DNA from: Glacieibacterium sp038210595
Lineage (GTDB): Bacteria; Pseudomonadota; Alphaproteobacteria; Sphingomonadales; Sphingomonadaceae
Length of the DNA stretch: 64,000 bases
Assembly: GCA_038210595.1 (NCBI GenBank)
Contig: JBBQWN010000003.1
Location: 1 to 64,000, forward strand
Direction of reading: 5' to 3'
The notes under the pieces are model-generated. The model saw only the letters and a list, made by a program, of their open reading frames with translations. It had not been told where the DNA came from and did no database searches. The translations under genes and the position numbers were made by a program. Below are positions 50,647-59,632 of the stretch, piece by piece. The stretch's first letter is position 1. Each line of letters opens with the position of its first letter.

Positions 50647-52200
50647 CTAGCCCGCCATTTCTTTCGCGCGGGCATAGTCGGCCTTGCCGTTCGGCGCGCG
50701 CGGCACCTGCGGCACGATGACGATGCGCTTGGGGGCCTTGTAGGCGGCGAGCGACGTGCGGACGTGCGCGGCAAGCGCGGCAGGGTCGGCACCGGGTGCC
50801 TCGACGACGGCGGTGACCGCCTGTCCCCACTTCTCGTCGGCGACGCCGAAGACCAGCGCATCCTCGACCAGCGCGTGGGTCTTGAGCGCCTCCTCGACTT
50901 CCTCCGGAAAGACCTTCTCGCCGCCGGTGTTGATGCAGTGGCTGCCGCGGCCGAACAGGATCATCGACCCGTCGGCATCGACGGTCGCCCAGTCGCCGGG
51001 CAGCGAATAGCGGATGCCGTCGACCTCCACGAAGGTCGCCGCCGATTTCACCGGGTCCTTGTAATAGCCGCGCGGGATCAGGCCGCCGCGCGCGACGCGG
51101 CCCATGACGCCGGAGCCCGGCTGCACCGGCTTCATGTCCTCGTCGAGGATGACGGTGTTGGCGTCGTGGAGGAAGCGCGTTGCGGCGCCGGCATTGGCGC
51201 TGGTCTGCACAGCCGCGCCAAGGCCGAGGCCTTCCGACGAGCCGAGCGAATCGACGATCATCAGCGCCGGGTTGTGGCCGAGCAGCCCGGCCTTGATTTC
51301 GGGCGACCACATCGTACCGCTGGAGATCAGCGTCCTGAGCGATGCGATCGACCCGGCCCCGGCATCGAGCGCCTTCAGCAGCGGCCGCGCGAAGGCATCG
51401 CCGACGATCACCGCATAATCGGGGGCATGCGTCTCACAGGCGTGGATCGCCTCGTGAGGCACGAAGCCGTGGCCCGCCAACGTCACCACCGAGCCGCCGC
51501 GTGCCAGTGTGTAGATTGCGATCAGGAAGCCCGAACCGTGCATCAGCGGCGGCATGATCAGGCTGCGCGACACGACCGTGCCGGCGCGGATATGGTCGAA
51601 GAGCTCGGCATGGCTGGCGCAGGCCGCGACGCCGAGTGCGGGTGCGCCGCCGCCGCCGAGCAGGCTCCACAGCGCCGCCTGGTCCCACATCACGCCTTTC
51701 GGCATGCCGGTGGTGCCGCCGGTGTAGATGAACAGCATGTCGTCGCCGCGATGATCCTGCGGGGGCAGGGCGAGGCCGCTTTCGGCCGTCGCCTCGAACG
51801 CTTCACCGACCGCCAGTGTCAATTTCAGCTTGGGCAGGTCGAGCGAGGCGACCAGCGGCGTGAACTCCGGATCGTGGACCAAGACAACGGCATCGCTGTT
51901 GTCGAGGATATAGAGCAGCTCCGGCCCGGTGTAGCGGTAGTTGACGTTGACGTGGACCAGCCGCGCCTTGAACGCCGCGATGGTGGTCTCGAGGTAGGCG
52001 GGCGAGTTCCGCATCAGATGTGCGACCTTGTCGCCGGGCTGCGCGCCCGCCGCGAGAAACGCCGCCGCCAGCGCATCGGTGCGGCGGTCGAAGTCCCGCC
52101 AGTTGGTGATCTGGTTGCCGTGAATCAGCGCCGGCGCGTCGCCGTCGACCACCTCGTGCAAACGCGCGAAGATCGCGCCGAAACTCCATTGGTCGTCCAT
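50647..52200 (-). CDS. Acyl-CoA synthetase (AMP-binding enzyme family)
   Basis: A 517-residue ligase that activates a carboxylic acid with ATP and CoA. Motifs: P-loop FIYTGGTTGMPKGVMW (about 163-177), SSEGLG in the A5 region, the GDWATVDADGSMILFGR hinge region (A7/A8), and the C-terminal lysine region PNGKADYA (A10). The active-site pocket resembles FadD/steroid- or long-chain-type ligases of catabolic clusters. It is divergent from the quinone oxidoreductase with a 67-bp gap. With the nearby P450, it suggests breakdown of a hydrophobic compound (inference). Confidence 0.92.
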   Translation of the reverse strand: MDDQWSFGAIFARLHEVVDGDAPALIHGNQITNWRDFDRRTDALAAAFLAAGAQPGDKVAHLMRNSPAYLETTIAAFKARLVHVNVNYRYTGPELLYILDNSDAVVLVHDPEFTPLVASLDLPKLKLTLAVGEAFEATAESGLALPPQDHRGDDMLFIYTGGTTGMPKGVMWDQAALWSLLGGGGAPALGVAACASHAELFDHIRAGTVVSRSLIMPPLMHGSGFLIAIYTLARGGSVVTLAGHGFVPHEAIHACETHAPDYAVIVGDAFARPLLKALDAGAGSIASLRTLISSGTMWSPEIKAGLLGHNPALMIVDSLGSSEGLGLGAAVQTSANAGAATRFLHDANTVILDEDMKPVQPGSGVMGRVARGGLIPRGYYKDPVKSAATFVEVDGIRYSLPGDWATVDADGSMILFGRGSHCINTGGEKVFPEEVEEALKTHALVEDALVFGVADEKWGQAVTAVVEAPGADPAALAAHVRTSLAAYKAPKRIVIVPQVPRAPNGKADYARAKEMAG

Positions 52201-52267
52201 CGCTCGACTCTCCCCGCCGCCTTGATAGCCGCAAGTCGTCGCCGCATGGTAGGGCCAGGGAGACGAT

Positions 52268-53230
52268 ATGCGCGCGCTGGTCTGTCACGAGCTGAGCGAG
52301 GACCGGTCAGGCACCCGGCTGGAGGCCGACTGGCCCGAGCCGCCCGCACCGGGGCCGGGCGAGGTGACCGTGGCGATGACGGCGGCGGCGCTCAATTATC
52401 CCGACCTGCTGATGTTGTCGGGCGGCTATCAGTTCAAGCCCGACCTGCCGTTCGTGCCCGGCGTCGAGGGTGCCGGGCATATCGTAGCAGTTGGCGAGGA
52501 TGTGTCGGGCGAACTGATCGGCGAGCGGGTGGTCGTCGGCGCGCGCTCGGGCTGTCTCGCCGAACGGCTGACGCTGCCGTTGGCGGCGGTGCGCTCGCTG
52601 CCGCCGGGACTGCACGACGAGCAGGCCGCTGGCTTCACCGTCGGTGCGCTGACCGCCTGGGTCGGGCTGATCGAGCGTGGGCTGCTGCGGGCGGGCGAGC
52701 GCGTACTAGTGCTGGGCGCGGGCGGCGGCATGGGCTGGGCGGCGGTCCAGCTGGCCCATGCCCGGGGCGCGACGGTCCTGGCGGCGACCAGCGATCCGGC
52801 CAAGGCGGCGCTGCTGTCTGGGGCTGGGGCCGACACGGTGCTGACCATCGACCGCGCCGCGCCCGCATTCGACGGGCTGAAGGACATCGATATCGTGTTC
52901 GATCCGGTCGGCGGCGCGCTTGCCCTGCCGGCCCTGAAGACACTGCGCTGGGGCGGCCGCTACCTGGTCATCGGCTTCACCGGCGGCCCCCCGGTCTCGG
53001 TGCCGCTCAACCGTCTGCTGCTCAAGGGCACCGAGATCGCCGGCGTCCGCGCCGGCGAGGCCGGGCGGCAGGACTCCGGGGCAGGGGCCCGCCACCTGCG
53101 CGAGATCGACGCGCTGGCAGCAAGCTTGACCCCGCACATCGGGATGACGGTGCCGCTCGAACGCGCCGGCGAAGCCTTCGCCGCCATGTCCGCAAGCAGA
53201 ATTACGGGGAAGGCCGTCGTGACGTTCTAG
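52268..53230 (+). CDS. NADPH:quinone oxidoreductase-like MDR protein
   Basis: A 320-residue zinc-free medium-chain dehydrogenase/reductase: GroES-like N-terminal domain (NYPDLLMLSGGYQ, PFVPGVEGAGHI) and a Rossmann domain with VLGAGGGMGWAAVQLA, a variant of the usual GxxGxxG. No zinc-ligand cysteines are seen. Such enzymes reduce quinones, enones or 2-enoyl-thioesters with NADPH. It is convergent with the DUF885 gene, whose stop overlaps by 4 bp. Confidence 0.92.
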   Translation: MRALVCHELSEDRSGTRLEADWPEPPAPGPGEVTVAMTAAALNYPDLLMLSGGYQFKPDLPFVPGVEGAGHIVAVGEDVSGELIGERVVVGARSGCLAERLTLPLAAVRSLPPGLHDEQAAGFTVGALTAWVGLIERGLLRAGERVLVLGAGGGMGWAAVQLAHARGATVLAATSDPAKAALLSGAGADTVLTIDRAAPAFDGLKDIDIVFDPVGGALALPALKTLRWGGRYLVIGFTGGPPVSVPLNRLLLKGTEIAGVRAGEAGRQDSGAGARHLREIDALAASLTPHIGMTVPLERAGEAFAAMSASRITGKAVVTF

Positions 53231-55035
53231 GCCACCCCGAACCGCCGCTTCACCACGCTCGCCAGCACGCTCAGCGGCACGCCGCCGGTCTGCACCAGCG
53301 TGTCGTTGAAGTCGCGGACATCGAACGCGGGGCCGGTCTTGGCCTTGGCGAGGCTGCGCAGGCGCAGGATCTCGTTGTGGCCGGTCTTGTAGCTGCATGC
53401 CTGGCCGGGGGAGGCACAGTAGCGGTCGATCTCGCTGGTCGCGGAGCCCTTGGAGCGGCCGGTGTTTGTGACGATGAACTCGACCGCCTGGTCGCGGGTC
53501 CAGCGCTTGGCGTGGAGGCCGGTATCGACGACGAGCCGCACCGCGCGGAACCGCTGCGCCTGGAGATAGCCCAGCCGGCTCCACGGGTCGTCGGCATAGG
53601 CCCCGCTCTCCTCGACGAGCTGCTCGGCGTAAAGCGCCCAGCCTTCCGTGAACGCGCTGAAGTTCATCAGCGAATAGATCAGCGGCACGTCATCCTTGTG
53701 CTCGGCGAGATAGGCCCCCTGCCAGGCATGGCCGGGCAGCCCCTCATGCGCGGTCAGCGTCGACAGCTGGAAGCGCGGCCAGAACGCCATTTCCTTGAGG
53801 TTGATGTAATAGATCGCCGGTCGCGTGCCATCGAGGCTGGCAAAATTCATATAGCCGAGCGCCGCGCCGTCCTGGATGTCGGGCGGCACGCGCTTGATCT
53901 GGACATCGGCCTTCAAGGTCAGCTTGGAGATCTTCGGCATCGCTGCGCGCACCTTGTCGATCGCTGACTGGCAATAGGCGATGACATCGGCGCGGCCCTT
54001 GTCGCTGTCCGGGTAGGCAAAGCGCGAGTCCTTCGCCAGCGCGATGACGCGCTCGCCGACGCTGCCGCCGGTAACACCCTGGGCCTTCAGCAGCGCATCC
54101 ATCTCAGCATCGAGCTCGGCATTCTGGCGCAGCCCAGTCTGATGGATGGTCTCGGGGTCGAGGTCGGTGGTGGTCGCGCCCTTCAGCAGCCAGCGGTAAT
54201 AGGCGTCGCCGTCGGGCAGCTTCCACACGCCGGCGCGGTCGTCGGCCTTGAGCCCGGCCAGCGCCTTGATCTGGCGGTCGAGCGCCGGGTTAAATTCGGT
54301 CTCGACGATCTTCACCGCCCGCGCCGTCGGATCGGGCGCGCCGACCTTCAGCGCGCGGTCGCGCAGACTGGTGACGACGCGTTGCTGGGCGGCCGGTGTC
54401 GCCAGCAGGCCGCGCTGCTGCCCCAGCACGTTGGCGACCAGGAAGTCCGGCATGACGACGCCCTTGGCAGCGTCGGCGCGGATCGCATCGGTTTCCTGGT
54501 CAAGCTGCCGCGCGGCCCCCGACAGGCGGCTCAGATAGGCGTCGACGTCGCCCGGCGTCTCGATGTGCTGGGCGGTGGCGAGGAACTCGGCGTACTGCGA
54601 ATAGGTGCCGTTCTGCTGGCTGACCACGTACGGCCCGCCACCGCCGTAGCCGACGTTACCATAGCCGAACTTGCGGCCCGTCAGCGACAGGTCGAGCGCG
54701 TAGAGAACGGTGTCGTAGCGGGTCTGGTCCGCGGCCGACAGCGATGCCCGGTCAAGCGCGGTCAGCTGCTTGCGGTAACCAGCGGTGCGGGCGGCGTCGC
54801 GGGCGCGTTCGGCAACGCTGACGTCGCTGACCTTTGCCGCCAGCGATGCCATCGCGCCGCGGTCGAGGCCGAGCTGGCTGGCAGACTCCGGCGAATTCAG
54901 CAGGATGTCCTCGGCAATGCCCTTCAGCACCGGGTCGAGCGGCGAGGCGGTGGCGGCGCGGGCGAGGCCGGGCAGGGCGGCAGCCCCGCCGGCCAGGGTA
55001 ACAGCGGCAAGCAGTTGGCGGCGATTCAGTGTCAT
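53227..55035 (-). CDS. DUF885 family protein, Tat-exported
   Basis: A 602-residue protein with a twin-arginine signal (NRRQLLAAVTLAGGAAALPGLARA), so folded before export. The DUF885 domain covers most of the rest. The gluzincin-like motif LTAHEGLPGHAWQ (HExxH variant HEGLPGH), with a downstream Glu in NFSAFTEGWALYAEQL, fits a zinc peptidase-like active site. YFINLKE-like YYINLKEMAFW and LGYLQAQRFRAVRLVVDTGLHAKRW are family signatures. Substrate unknown; dipeptidase or oligopeptidase activity is plausible. Probably monocistronic. Confidence 0.9.
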   Translation of the reverse strand: MTLNRRQLLAAVTLAGGAAALPGLARAATASPLDPVLKGIAEDILLNSPESASQLGLDRGAMASLAAKVSDVSVAERARDAARTAGYRKQLTALDRASLSAADQTRYDTVLYALDLSLTGRKFGYGNVGYGGGGPYVVSQQNGTYSQYAEFLATAQHIETPGDVDAYLSRLSGAARQLDQETDAIRADAAKGVVMPDFLVANVLGQQRGLLATPAAQQRVVTSLRDRALKVGAPDPTARAVKIVETEFNPALDRQIKALAGLKADDRAGVWKLPDGDAYYRWLLKGATTTDLDPETIHQTGLRQNAELDAEMDALLKAQGVTGGSVGERVIALAKDSRFAYPDSDKGRADVIAYCQSAIDKVRAAMPKISKLTLKADVQIKRVPPDIQDGAALGYMNFASLDGTRPAIYYINLKEMAFWPRFQLSTLTAHEGLPGHAWQGAYLAEHKDDVPLIYSLMNFSAFTEGWALYAEQLVEESGAYADDPWSRLGYLQAQRFRAVRLVVDTGLHAKRWTRDQAVEFIVTNTGRSKGSATSEIDRYCASPGQACSYKTGHNEILRLRSLAKAKTGPAFDVRDFNDTLVQTGGVPLSVLASVVKRRFGVA

Positions 55036-55092
55036 GCGACCCTCGTCATCAATCGAAGTGACGACGCTAGCGCAACTTAGCCGCCGCGCAAA

Positions 55093-55653
55093 TCAGCCAG
55101 TGGCGCGCAGGTCGAGCGCCATGCGCCAGTCATCGACCTGGCCGCCGGGCAGGCGGTAGACATCCTCCAACGCTCCGGTCCGCACGAAGCCGAAGCTTTC
55201 GTACAACCGGATCGCCGAGCTGTTTTCGGCGAAGACACTGAGGTCGATCCAGGCGAGGCCATTGTCGCGTGCCCAGCCGATGATGTGGCTCAGCAGACGG
55301 CGACCGACACCCTGGCCCTGCAAGCTGGCATCGATACTCATGCCCAGCGTTGCGCGGTGGAGCGCGGTCCGCGTCGTCGCGCCGCGCAGTTCGCCCTGTG
55401 CGATCAGCGCGCCGTCGCGGCAATAGCCCCAGACCCGACGCCAGCCCGTCTGGTCGAGCGCAAGTTCGATCTGGCCGCTGAGTAGGGGGCCGATGACCGC
55501 AGCATCGAGCGAGTCCGGGTCGGGATGGAAACGCGGATGGCCAGCGACCCCCGAAGTCGCCGCGACGCGCCGCGTCAGCGCGACCAGATCGGCAACGTCA
55601 TCGGCCTTGAGCTGGCAGGGCGCTTCGGCAGGCGACAGGGCAGGCATTGCCAT
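55093..55653 (-). CDS. GNAT-family N-acetyltransferase
   Basis: A 186-residue acetyltransferase with the acetyl-CoA motif SLQGQGVGRRLLSHII (RxxGxG/A equivalent QGVGRR) and a following LAWIDLSVFAENSSAIRLYESFGFVRTG, which contains the conserved NxxAxxLYxxxGF element. Substrate unknown. The start at 55653 lies next to the tRNA-Ser gene on the same strand, 20 bp away. Confidence 0.88.
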   Translation of the reverse strand: MAMPALSPAEAPCQLKADDVADLVALTRRVAATSGVAGHPRFHPDPDSLDAAVIGPLLSGQIELALDQTGWRRVWGYCRDGALIAQGELRGATTRTALHRATLGMSIDASLQGQGVGRRLLSHIIGWARDNGLAWIDLSVFAENSSAIRLYESFGFVRTGALEDVYRLPGGQVDDWRMALDLRATG

Positions 55654-55672
55654 CGACGATCTCCGGACGGTG

Positions 55673-55762
<90 letters not shown>

Positions 55763-55846
55763 GGACACGGCGGCATTTCAACGATTGCGCCGGTGATCGC
55801 AAGTCGCGGGTTGGCCGCGGCGTGCCGGCTGTGCCACTAGCCGGGT

Positions 55847-56908
55847 GTGAAGATTATCATTGCCGCCTGCCTGCTCCTGCTGACTGCTCCCGCTGCGGCG
55901 CAGGTCCTGCGCGCCGATCCCCCGACGGACGATGAAGTCGTCGATGTCTCTGTCGAGAGTGCGTTTGACGCATGGCTGTCGAGCTATCGGGCGATCGCGC
56001 AGGCGCAGGGGATCCGGCCCGAGACGCTGGACGCAGCGCTGACCGGGCTGCGCTATTCGCCGCGGGTCGTGGCGCTTGATCGGGCCCAGCCGGACGATAG
56101 CGGCCTGGCTTCGGCCAGCCAGTTCTCGGACTATCTGGCGCGGCGGCTGGAGCCGGTGCGGGAGGCCCGCGGCATGGCCGCCAAGGGCCGCTATCAGGCC
56201 AAGCTTAGCGAACTAGAGGCCGCGAGCGGCGTGCCAGCCTCGATCGTGCTCGGGATCTGGGGCATGGAGTCGAGCTACGGCGCGGTCACCGGCGGCTTCG
56301 ACGTTGTCCGCAGCCTCGCCAGCCTGGCCTATGACGGGCGGCGGCGGGTCCTGTTCACCAAGGAGCTGACCGCCGCGCTGACGATCATCGACAAGGGCCT
56401 CGCCGACCGGGCCAAGCTGCGCGGCTCATGGGCAGGCGCAATGGGCCAGCCGCAGTTCCTGCCGTCGAGCTATGTCGCCTATGCCGCCGACGGCGACGGT
56501 GACGGCCGCGCCGACATCTGGAACTCGGGCGAGGATGTCGCCGCCTCGATCACCCGCTATCTTAGCTTGAAGGGCTGGCGGCGGGGCGAGGGCTGGGGCG
56601 TCGCGGTCCAGGTGCCGCCGGGCTTCGACCGCGAGCGGGTCCGCAATCTCGTGCTGCCGAGCGACTGCGTCCGCGTGCTGAGCAAGCACAGCCGATGGAT
56701 TTCGCTGGGCGAGTGGCGGGCGCTGGGCATGATGCGCGCCGACGGGAACCCGTGGCCGGCCGACAACACGCTGGCGACGCTGGTCGAGCCGGACGGGCCG
56801 GCCGGGCCGGCCTATCTGACCTTCGGCAATTATCGGCGCCTGCTCGACTATAACTGCTCCAACTTCTACGCGCTGTCGGTGGCGCTGCTCGGCGATGCGC
56901 TCAAGTAG
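55847..56908 (+). CDS. mltB: Lytic murein transglycosylase (MltB family)
   Basis: Cleaves peptidoglycan to 1,6-anhydromuropeptides. Its 353 residues begin with a signal peptide (MKIIIAACLLLLTAPAAAQ, GTG start) and contain catalytic E141 in GIWGMESSYG, MGQPQFLPSSYVAYA, and GEDVAASITRYLSLKGWRRGEGW. It lacks a lipobox, so it is a soluble periplasmic SLT-type MltB. Its 3' end overlaps rlpA by 14 bp. First gene of a long operon for cell wall, nucleotide and translation functions. Confidence 0.93.
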   Translation: MKIIIAACLLLLTAPAAAQVLRADPPTDDEVVDVSVESAFDAWLSSYRAIAQAQGIRPETLDAALTGLRYSPRVVALDRAQPDDSGLASASQFSDYLARRLEPVREARGMAAKGRYQAKLSELEAASGVPASIVLGIWGMESSYGAVTGGFDVVRSLASLAYDGRRRVLFTKELTAALTIIDKGLADRAKLRGSWAGAMGQPQFLPSSYVAYAADGDGDGRADIWNSGEDVAASITRYLSLKGWRRGEGWGVAVQVPPGFDRERVRNLVLPSDCVRVLSKHSRWISLGEWRALGMMRADGNPWPADNTLATLVEPDGPAGPAYLTFGNYRRLLDYNCSNFYALSVALLGDALK

Positions 56909-57761
56909 CGTTGCCGCGGTCCTGCTGCTGGCGGGTTGCGCGGCGCATGCACCGCGTCCGCAGGCGGCCCGCGCGGTGCCCGGCGGGGTCAAGATCGGCC
57001 AGCCCTATACGGTGCTCGGCAAGCGCTATGTGCCCGCCGACGACCGCAGCTATGACGTCACCGGCATCGCCAGCTGGTACGGGCCGACCTTCCATGGCCT
57101 GTCGACCGCCAACGGCGAAACCTATGACCAGGACGGGCTGACGGCGGCGCACAAGACACTGCCGATGCCGAGCTTCGTCGAGGTCGCCAACCTCGATAAC
57201 GGCCGCACGCTGACGGTTCGCATCAATGACCGCGGGCCGTTCGTCGACGGGCGGATCATCGACCTGTCGCGCAAGTCGGCGCTGCTGCTCGGGGTCGACC
57301 GGCCGGGCACCGCGCGGGTGCGGGTGCGGCGGGTGTTTCCCGACGGTCCGACGATTGCGGCGCTGGCCCCGCCGCCGCGCGCGCCCGCGGCACCGCCCGT
57401 CGCGGCCCCGGTGCTCACGTCGACGCCCGAGGCGACCATCAGCGACGTTCCCGTCCAGACCGTCGAGCTGCCGGCGCCGGGCGCAGTGCGGGGCGCAATG
57501 CCGGGCCCAGTGTCGGGCCCAGTACCGGGCAATGTCTTCGTCCAGGTCGCGGCGCTGTCCAATGCCGGCCGCGTAGCCTGGCTGAGCGGTTTCCTCGCCC
57601 CGATCGGCCCGGTGGTGAGCGAGCGGCTGCCGTCCGGGCTGACGCGCGTCCGGATCGGCCCCTACGCCGATACCGCCGCCGCGACGCCGATACTGGCGCG
57701 GGTGCAGGCCGCGGGCTACACCGACGCGCGACTGATCGCCCCCAAGCCCGGAGCCCCCTGA
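56895..57761 (+). CDS. rlpA: RlpA-like septal lytic transglycosylase with SPOR domain
   Basis: A 288-residue lipoprotein (lipobox LLAGC, Cys at about 15). The double-psi beta-barrel (about 50-135) shows GIASWYGPTFHGLSTANGE, DGLTAAHKTLP (catalytic His) and INDRGPFVDGRIIDLS (catalytic Asp). A Pro/Ala/Val-rich linker with imperfect GPVSGPVPGNV repeats follows, then a C-terminal SPOR domain (about 212-285, VFVQVAALSNAGRVAWLSGFL) that binds denuded septal glycans. It probably acts at the division site, alongside MltB and the downstream carboxypeptidase. Confidence 0.92.
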   Translation: MRSSSVAAVLLLAGCAAHAPRPQAARAVPGGVKIGQPYTVLGKRYVPADDRSYDVTGIASWYGPTFHGLSTANGETYDQDGLTAAHKTLPMPSFVEVANLDNGRTLTVRINDRGPFVDGRIIDLSRKSALLLGVDRPGTARVRVRRVFPDGPTIAALAPPPRAPAAPPVAAPVLTSTPEATISDVPVQTVELPAPGAVRGAMPGPVSGPVPGNVFVQVAALSNAGRVAWLSGFLAPIGPVVSERLPSGLTRVRIGPYADTAAATPILARVQAAGYTDARLIAPKPGAP

Positions 57762-57764
57762 TCC

Positions 57765-58928
57765 ATGCGTGTCCTGCCTGCGTTCGCTGCCCTGCTGTTG
57801 CCCGTCGCCGCGCTCGCGCAGACCCCGCTGCCGGTGTTCACCACGCCCGCGCCCTATGCGTACATGAAAGACCTGTCGAACGGCGCGGTGCTGTTCGCCA
57901 AGGGCGCGGACGAACGCATCCCGCCCGCTTCGATGGCCAAGATGATGACCGTCTACGTCGCCTTCGACATGCTGCGCCGGGGCGATGCCAAGCTGACCCA
58001 GAAGGTCCGCATCCGACCCGAGACCTGGGCCAAGTGGCATGCGCAGGGCTCGACGATGTTCCTGTCGCCGAACGAGGAGGTAACGGTCAGCGATCTCCTT
58101 CATGGCATCATCACCCTGTCGGGCAACGACGCCTGCGTGACGCTGGCCGAAGGACTGGCGGGTACCGAGGAGCAGTTCGTCGCGCTGATGAACGCCAAGG
58201 CCAAGCAGATCGGCCTGACCGGCAGCCACTTCACAACCACCAACGGCTGGCCCGATCCGGCGCAGCTGGTGACGCCGCACGATCTCGCCATCGTCGCCGA
58301 GCGCACCATCGGTGATTTCCCCGGGCTCTATGCGCGCTTCTACCCGGTGCAGTCGTTCACCTGGGGCAAGACGCTGGGGACCGGCGCGGACATCAAGCAG
58401 GACAACCGCAACCCGCTGCTCGGCCGGGTCGCCGGGGCGGACGGCCTGAAGACCGGGCATACCGAGGAGGCGGGCTATGGCTTCACCGGCTCGGCGGTGC
58501 AGGACGGGCGGCGGCTGGTGATGGTCATCGCCGGGCTGAAATCGTTCAACGAGCGCATCGCCCAGTCGGTGGCGTTCATGGAATGGGGTTTCCGCGCCTG
58601 GACGCAGCAGGTCATCGCGCCCGCCGGCAAGATCATCGACCGCGCGCCGGTATGGATGGGCAGCGCCGACAGTGTCGGGCTGATGGGCCCGGTCGACCTG
58701 AAGGTCACCGTGCCGCGCGGCTATTCCGGCAAGCGCACGGTCAAGGTCGTCTATGACGGCCCGCTGAAGGCGCCGATCAAGCGCGGTGCGGCGGTCGCGA
58801 CTCTGGTCGTCGGCGTGCCCGGCATGCCGGTGACGCGCATTCCGCTGGTCGCCGCCGAGGATGTCGCCCCGGCCGGCTTCTTCGGCCGCATCACCAGTGC
58901 CTTCCGGGTGCTCGTCCTGCACAAATGA
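57765..58928 (+). CDS. dacC: D-alanyl-D-alanine carboxypeptidase (PBP5/6 family)
   Basis: Trims pentapeptides in peptidoglycan. Its 387 residues contain a signal peptide (cleavage after LAQ), the S56-M-A-K59 active-site tetrad (ASMAKMM), SGN in TLSGNDACV, and KTG in GLKTGHTEEAGYG. A PBP5-type C-terminal beta domain (about 285-370) and a short amphipathic end (FFGRITSAFRVLVLHK) suitable for membrane attachment follow. It lies four bases after the rlpA stop; its stop overlaps tmk by ATGA. The exact Dac paralogue cannot be told. Confidence 0.93.
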   Translation: MRVLPAFAALLLPVAALAQTPLPVFTTPAPYAYMKDLSNGAVLFAKGADERIPPASMAKMMTVYVAFDMLRRGDAKLTQKVRIRPETWAKWHAQGSTMFLSPNEEVTVSDLLHGIITLSGNDACVTLAEGLAGTEEQFVALMNAKAKQIGLTGSHFTTTNGWPDPAQLVTPHDLAIVAERTIGDFPGLYARFYPVQSFTWGKTLGTGADIKQDNRNPLLGRVAGADGLKTGHTEEAGYGFTGSAVQDGRRLVMVIAGLKSFNERIAQSVAFMEWGFRAWTQQVIAPAGKIIDRAPVWMGSADSVGLMGPVDLKVTVPRGYSGKRTVKVVYDGPLKAPIKRGAAVATLVVGVPGMPVTRIPLVAAEDVAPAGFFGRITSAFRVLVLHK

Positions 58929-59632
58929 GCGGCCGGCTGATCACGCTCGAAGGCGGCGAAGGCGCGGGCAAGTCGACGCAAGTCCAGCGCCTCGCCGAAC
59001 GGCTGCGCGGCGAGGGGATCGATGTCGTCGTCACCCGGGAGCCGGGCGGCACCGCGGGTGCGGAAGCCGTGCGCGCGCTGCTCGTCGAGGGCGATGCCGA
59101 CCGCTGGAGCGCAGCCGCCGAAGCGTGCCTGGTCAATGCCGCCCGCGCCGACCATGTCGAGCGGCTGATCCGCCCGGCGCTCGCGGCGGGCACCTGGGTA
59201 ATCTGCGACCGCTTCGTCGATTCGACGCTGGCCTATCAGGGCGCGGGCAAGGGCCTCGCCGATTCCGCACTGCGCAACCTCCACCATGTCGCGACGCAGG
59301 ACCTGTGGCCCGACCTGACGCTGATCCTCGACATCGCGGTCGAGGCGGGACTGGCGCGCGCCGCCGCACGCCGCGGCGGGGGAGGGCGGTTTGAAGCGCA
59401 CGACACCGGCTTCCACCTCGCGGTGGCCCAGGGGTTCCGCGAGATCGCTGACGCCGAACCGCACCGCTGCAAGCTGATCGACGGCGGCGCGACCGCCGAT
59501 GCCGTCGCCGCGGCGATCTGGGCCGAGGTTGCGGCGCTGATCGCCGCGCCGGCGGTTCCTGCCGCCAACTACCGCGCGTCCGCGGTCGGCGAGCTCGACT
59601 CGCACACCCGCGTCGACAGCGGCGATGACTGA
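58925..59632 (+). CDS. tmk: Thymidylate kinase
   Basis: Phosphorylates dTMP to dTDP. Its 235 residues show P-loop EGGEGAGKSTQ (9-19), REPGGTAGAEAVRALL, CDRFVDSTLAYQGAGKG with the DR(Y/F) motif, and a lid region with RRGGGGRFEAHD. It is longer than usual (about 210), because the C-terminus carries an extra segment of about 25 residues after AALIAAPAVPA. Overlaps the preceding dac gene by 4 nt and holB by 8 nt. Confidence 0.95.
   Translation: MSGRLITLEGGEGAGKSTQVQRLAERLRGEGIDVVVTREPGGTAGAEAVRALLVEGDADRWSAAAEACLVNAARADHVERLIRPALAAGTWVICDRFVDSTLAYQGAGKGLADSALRNLHHVATQDLWPDLTLILDIAVEAGLARAAARRGGGGRFEAHDTGFHLAVAQGFREIADAEPHRCKLIDGGATADAVAAAIWAEVAALIAAPAVPAANYRASAVGELDSHTRVDSGDD

Noticed and set aside
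50764..53967. Very long plus-strand frame of over 1000 codons
   Set aside because: It spans the antisense of two genes and an alternative frame of a third, and shows no domain or signal; it is a GC-driven open frame.
56901..58922. Minus-strand frame of 673 codons opposite rlpA and dac
   Set aside because: Low-complexity Arg/Gly/His composition; the plus strand has two complete enzymes with catalytic motifs.
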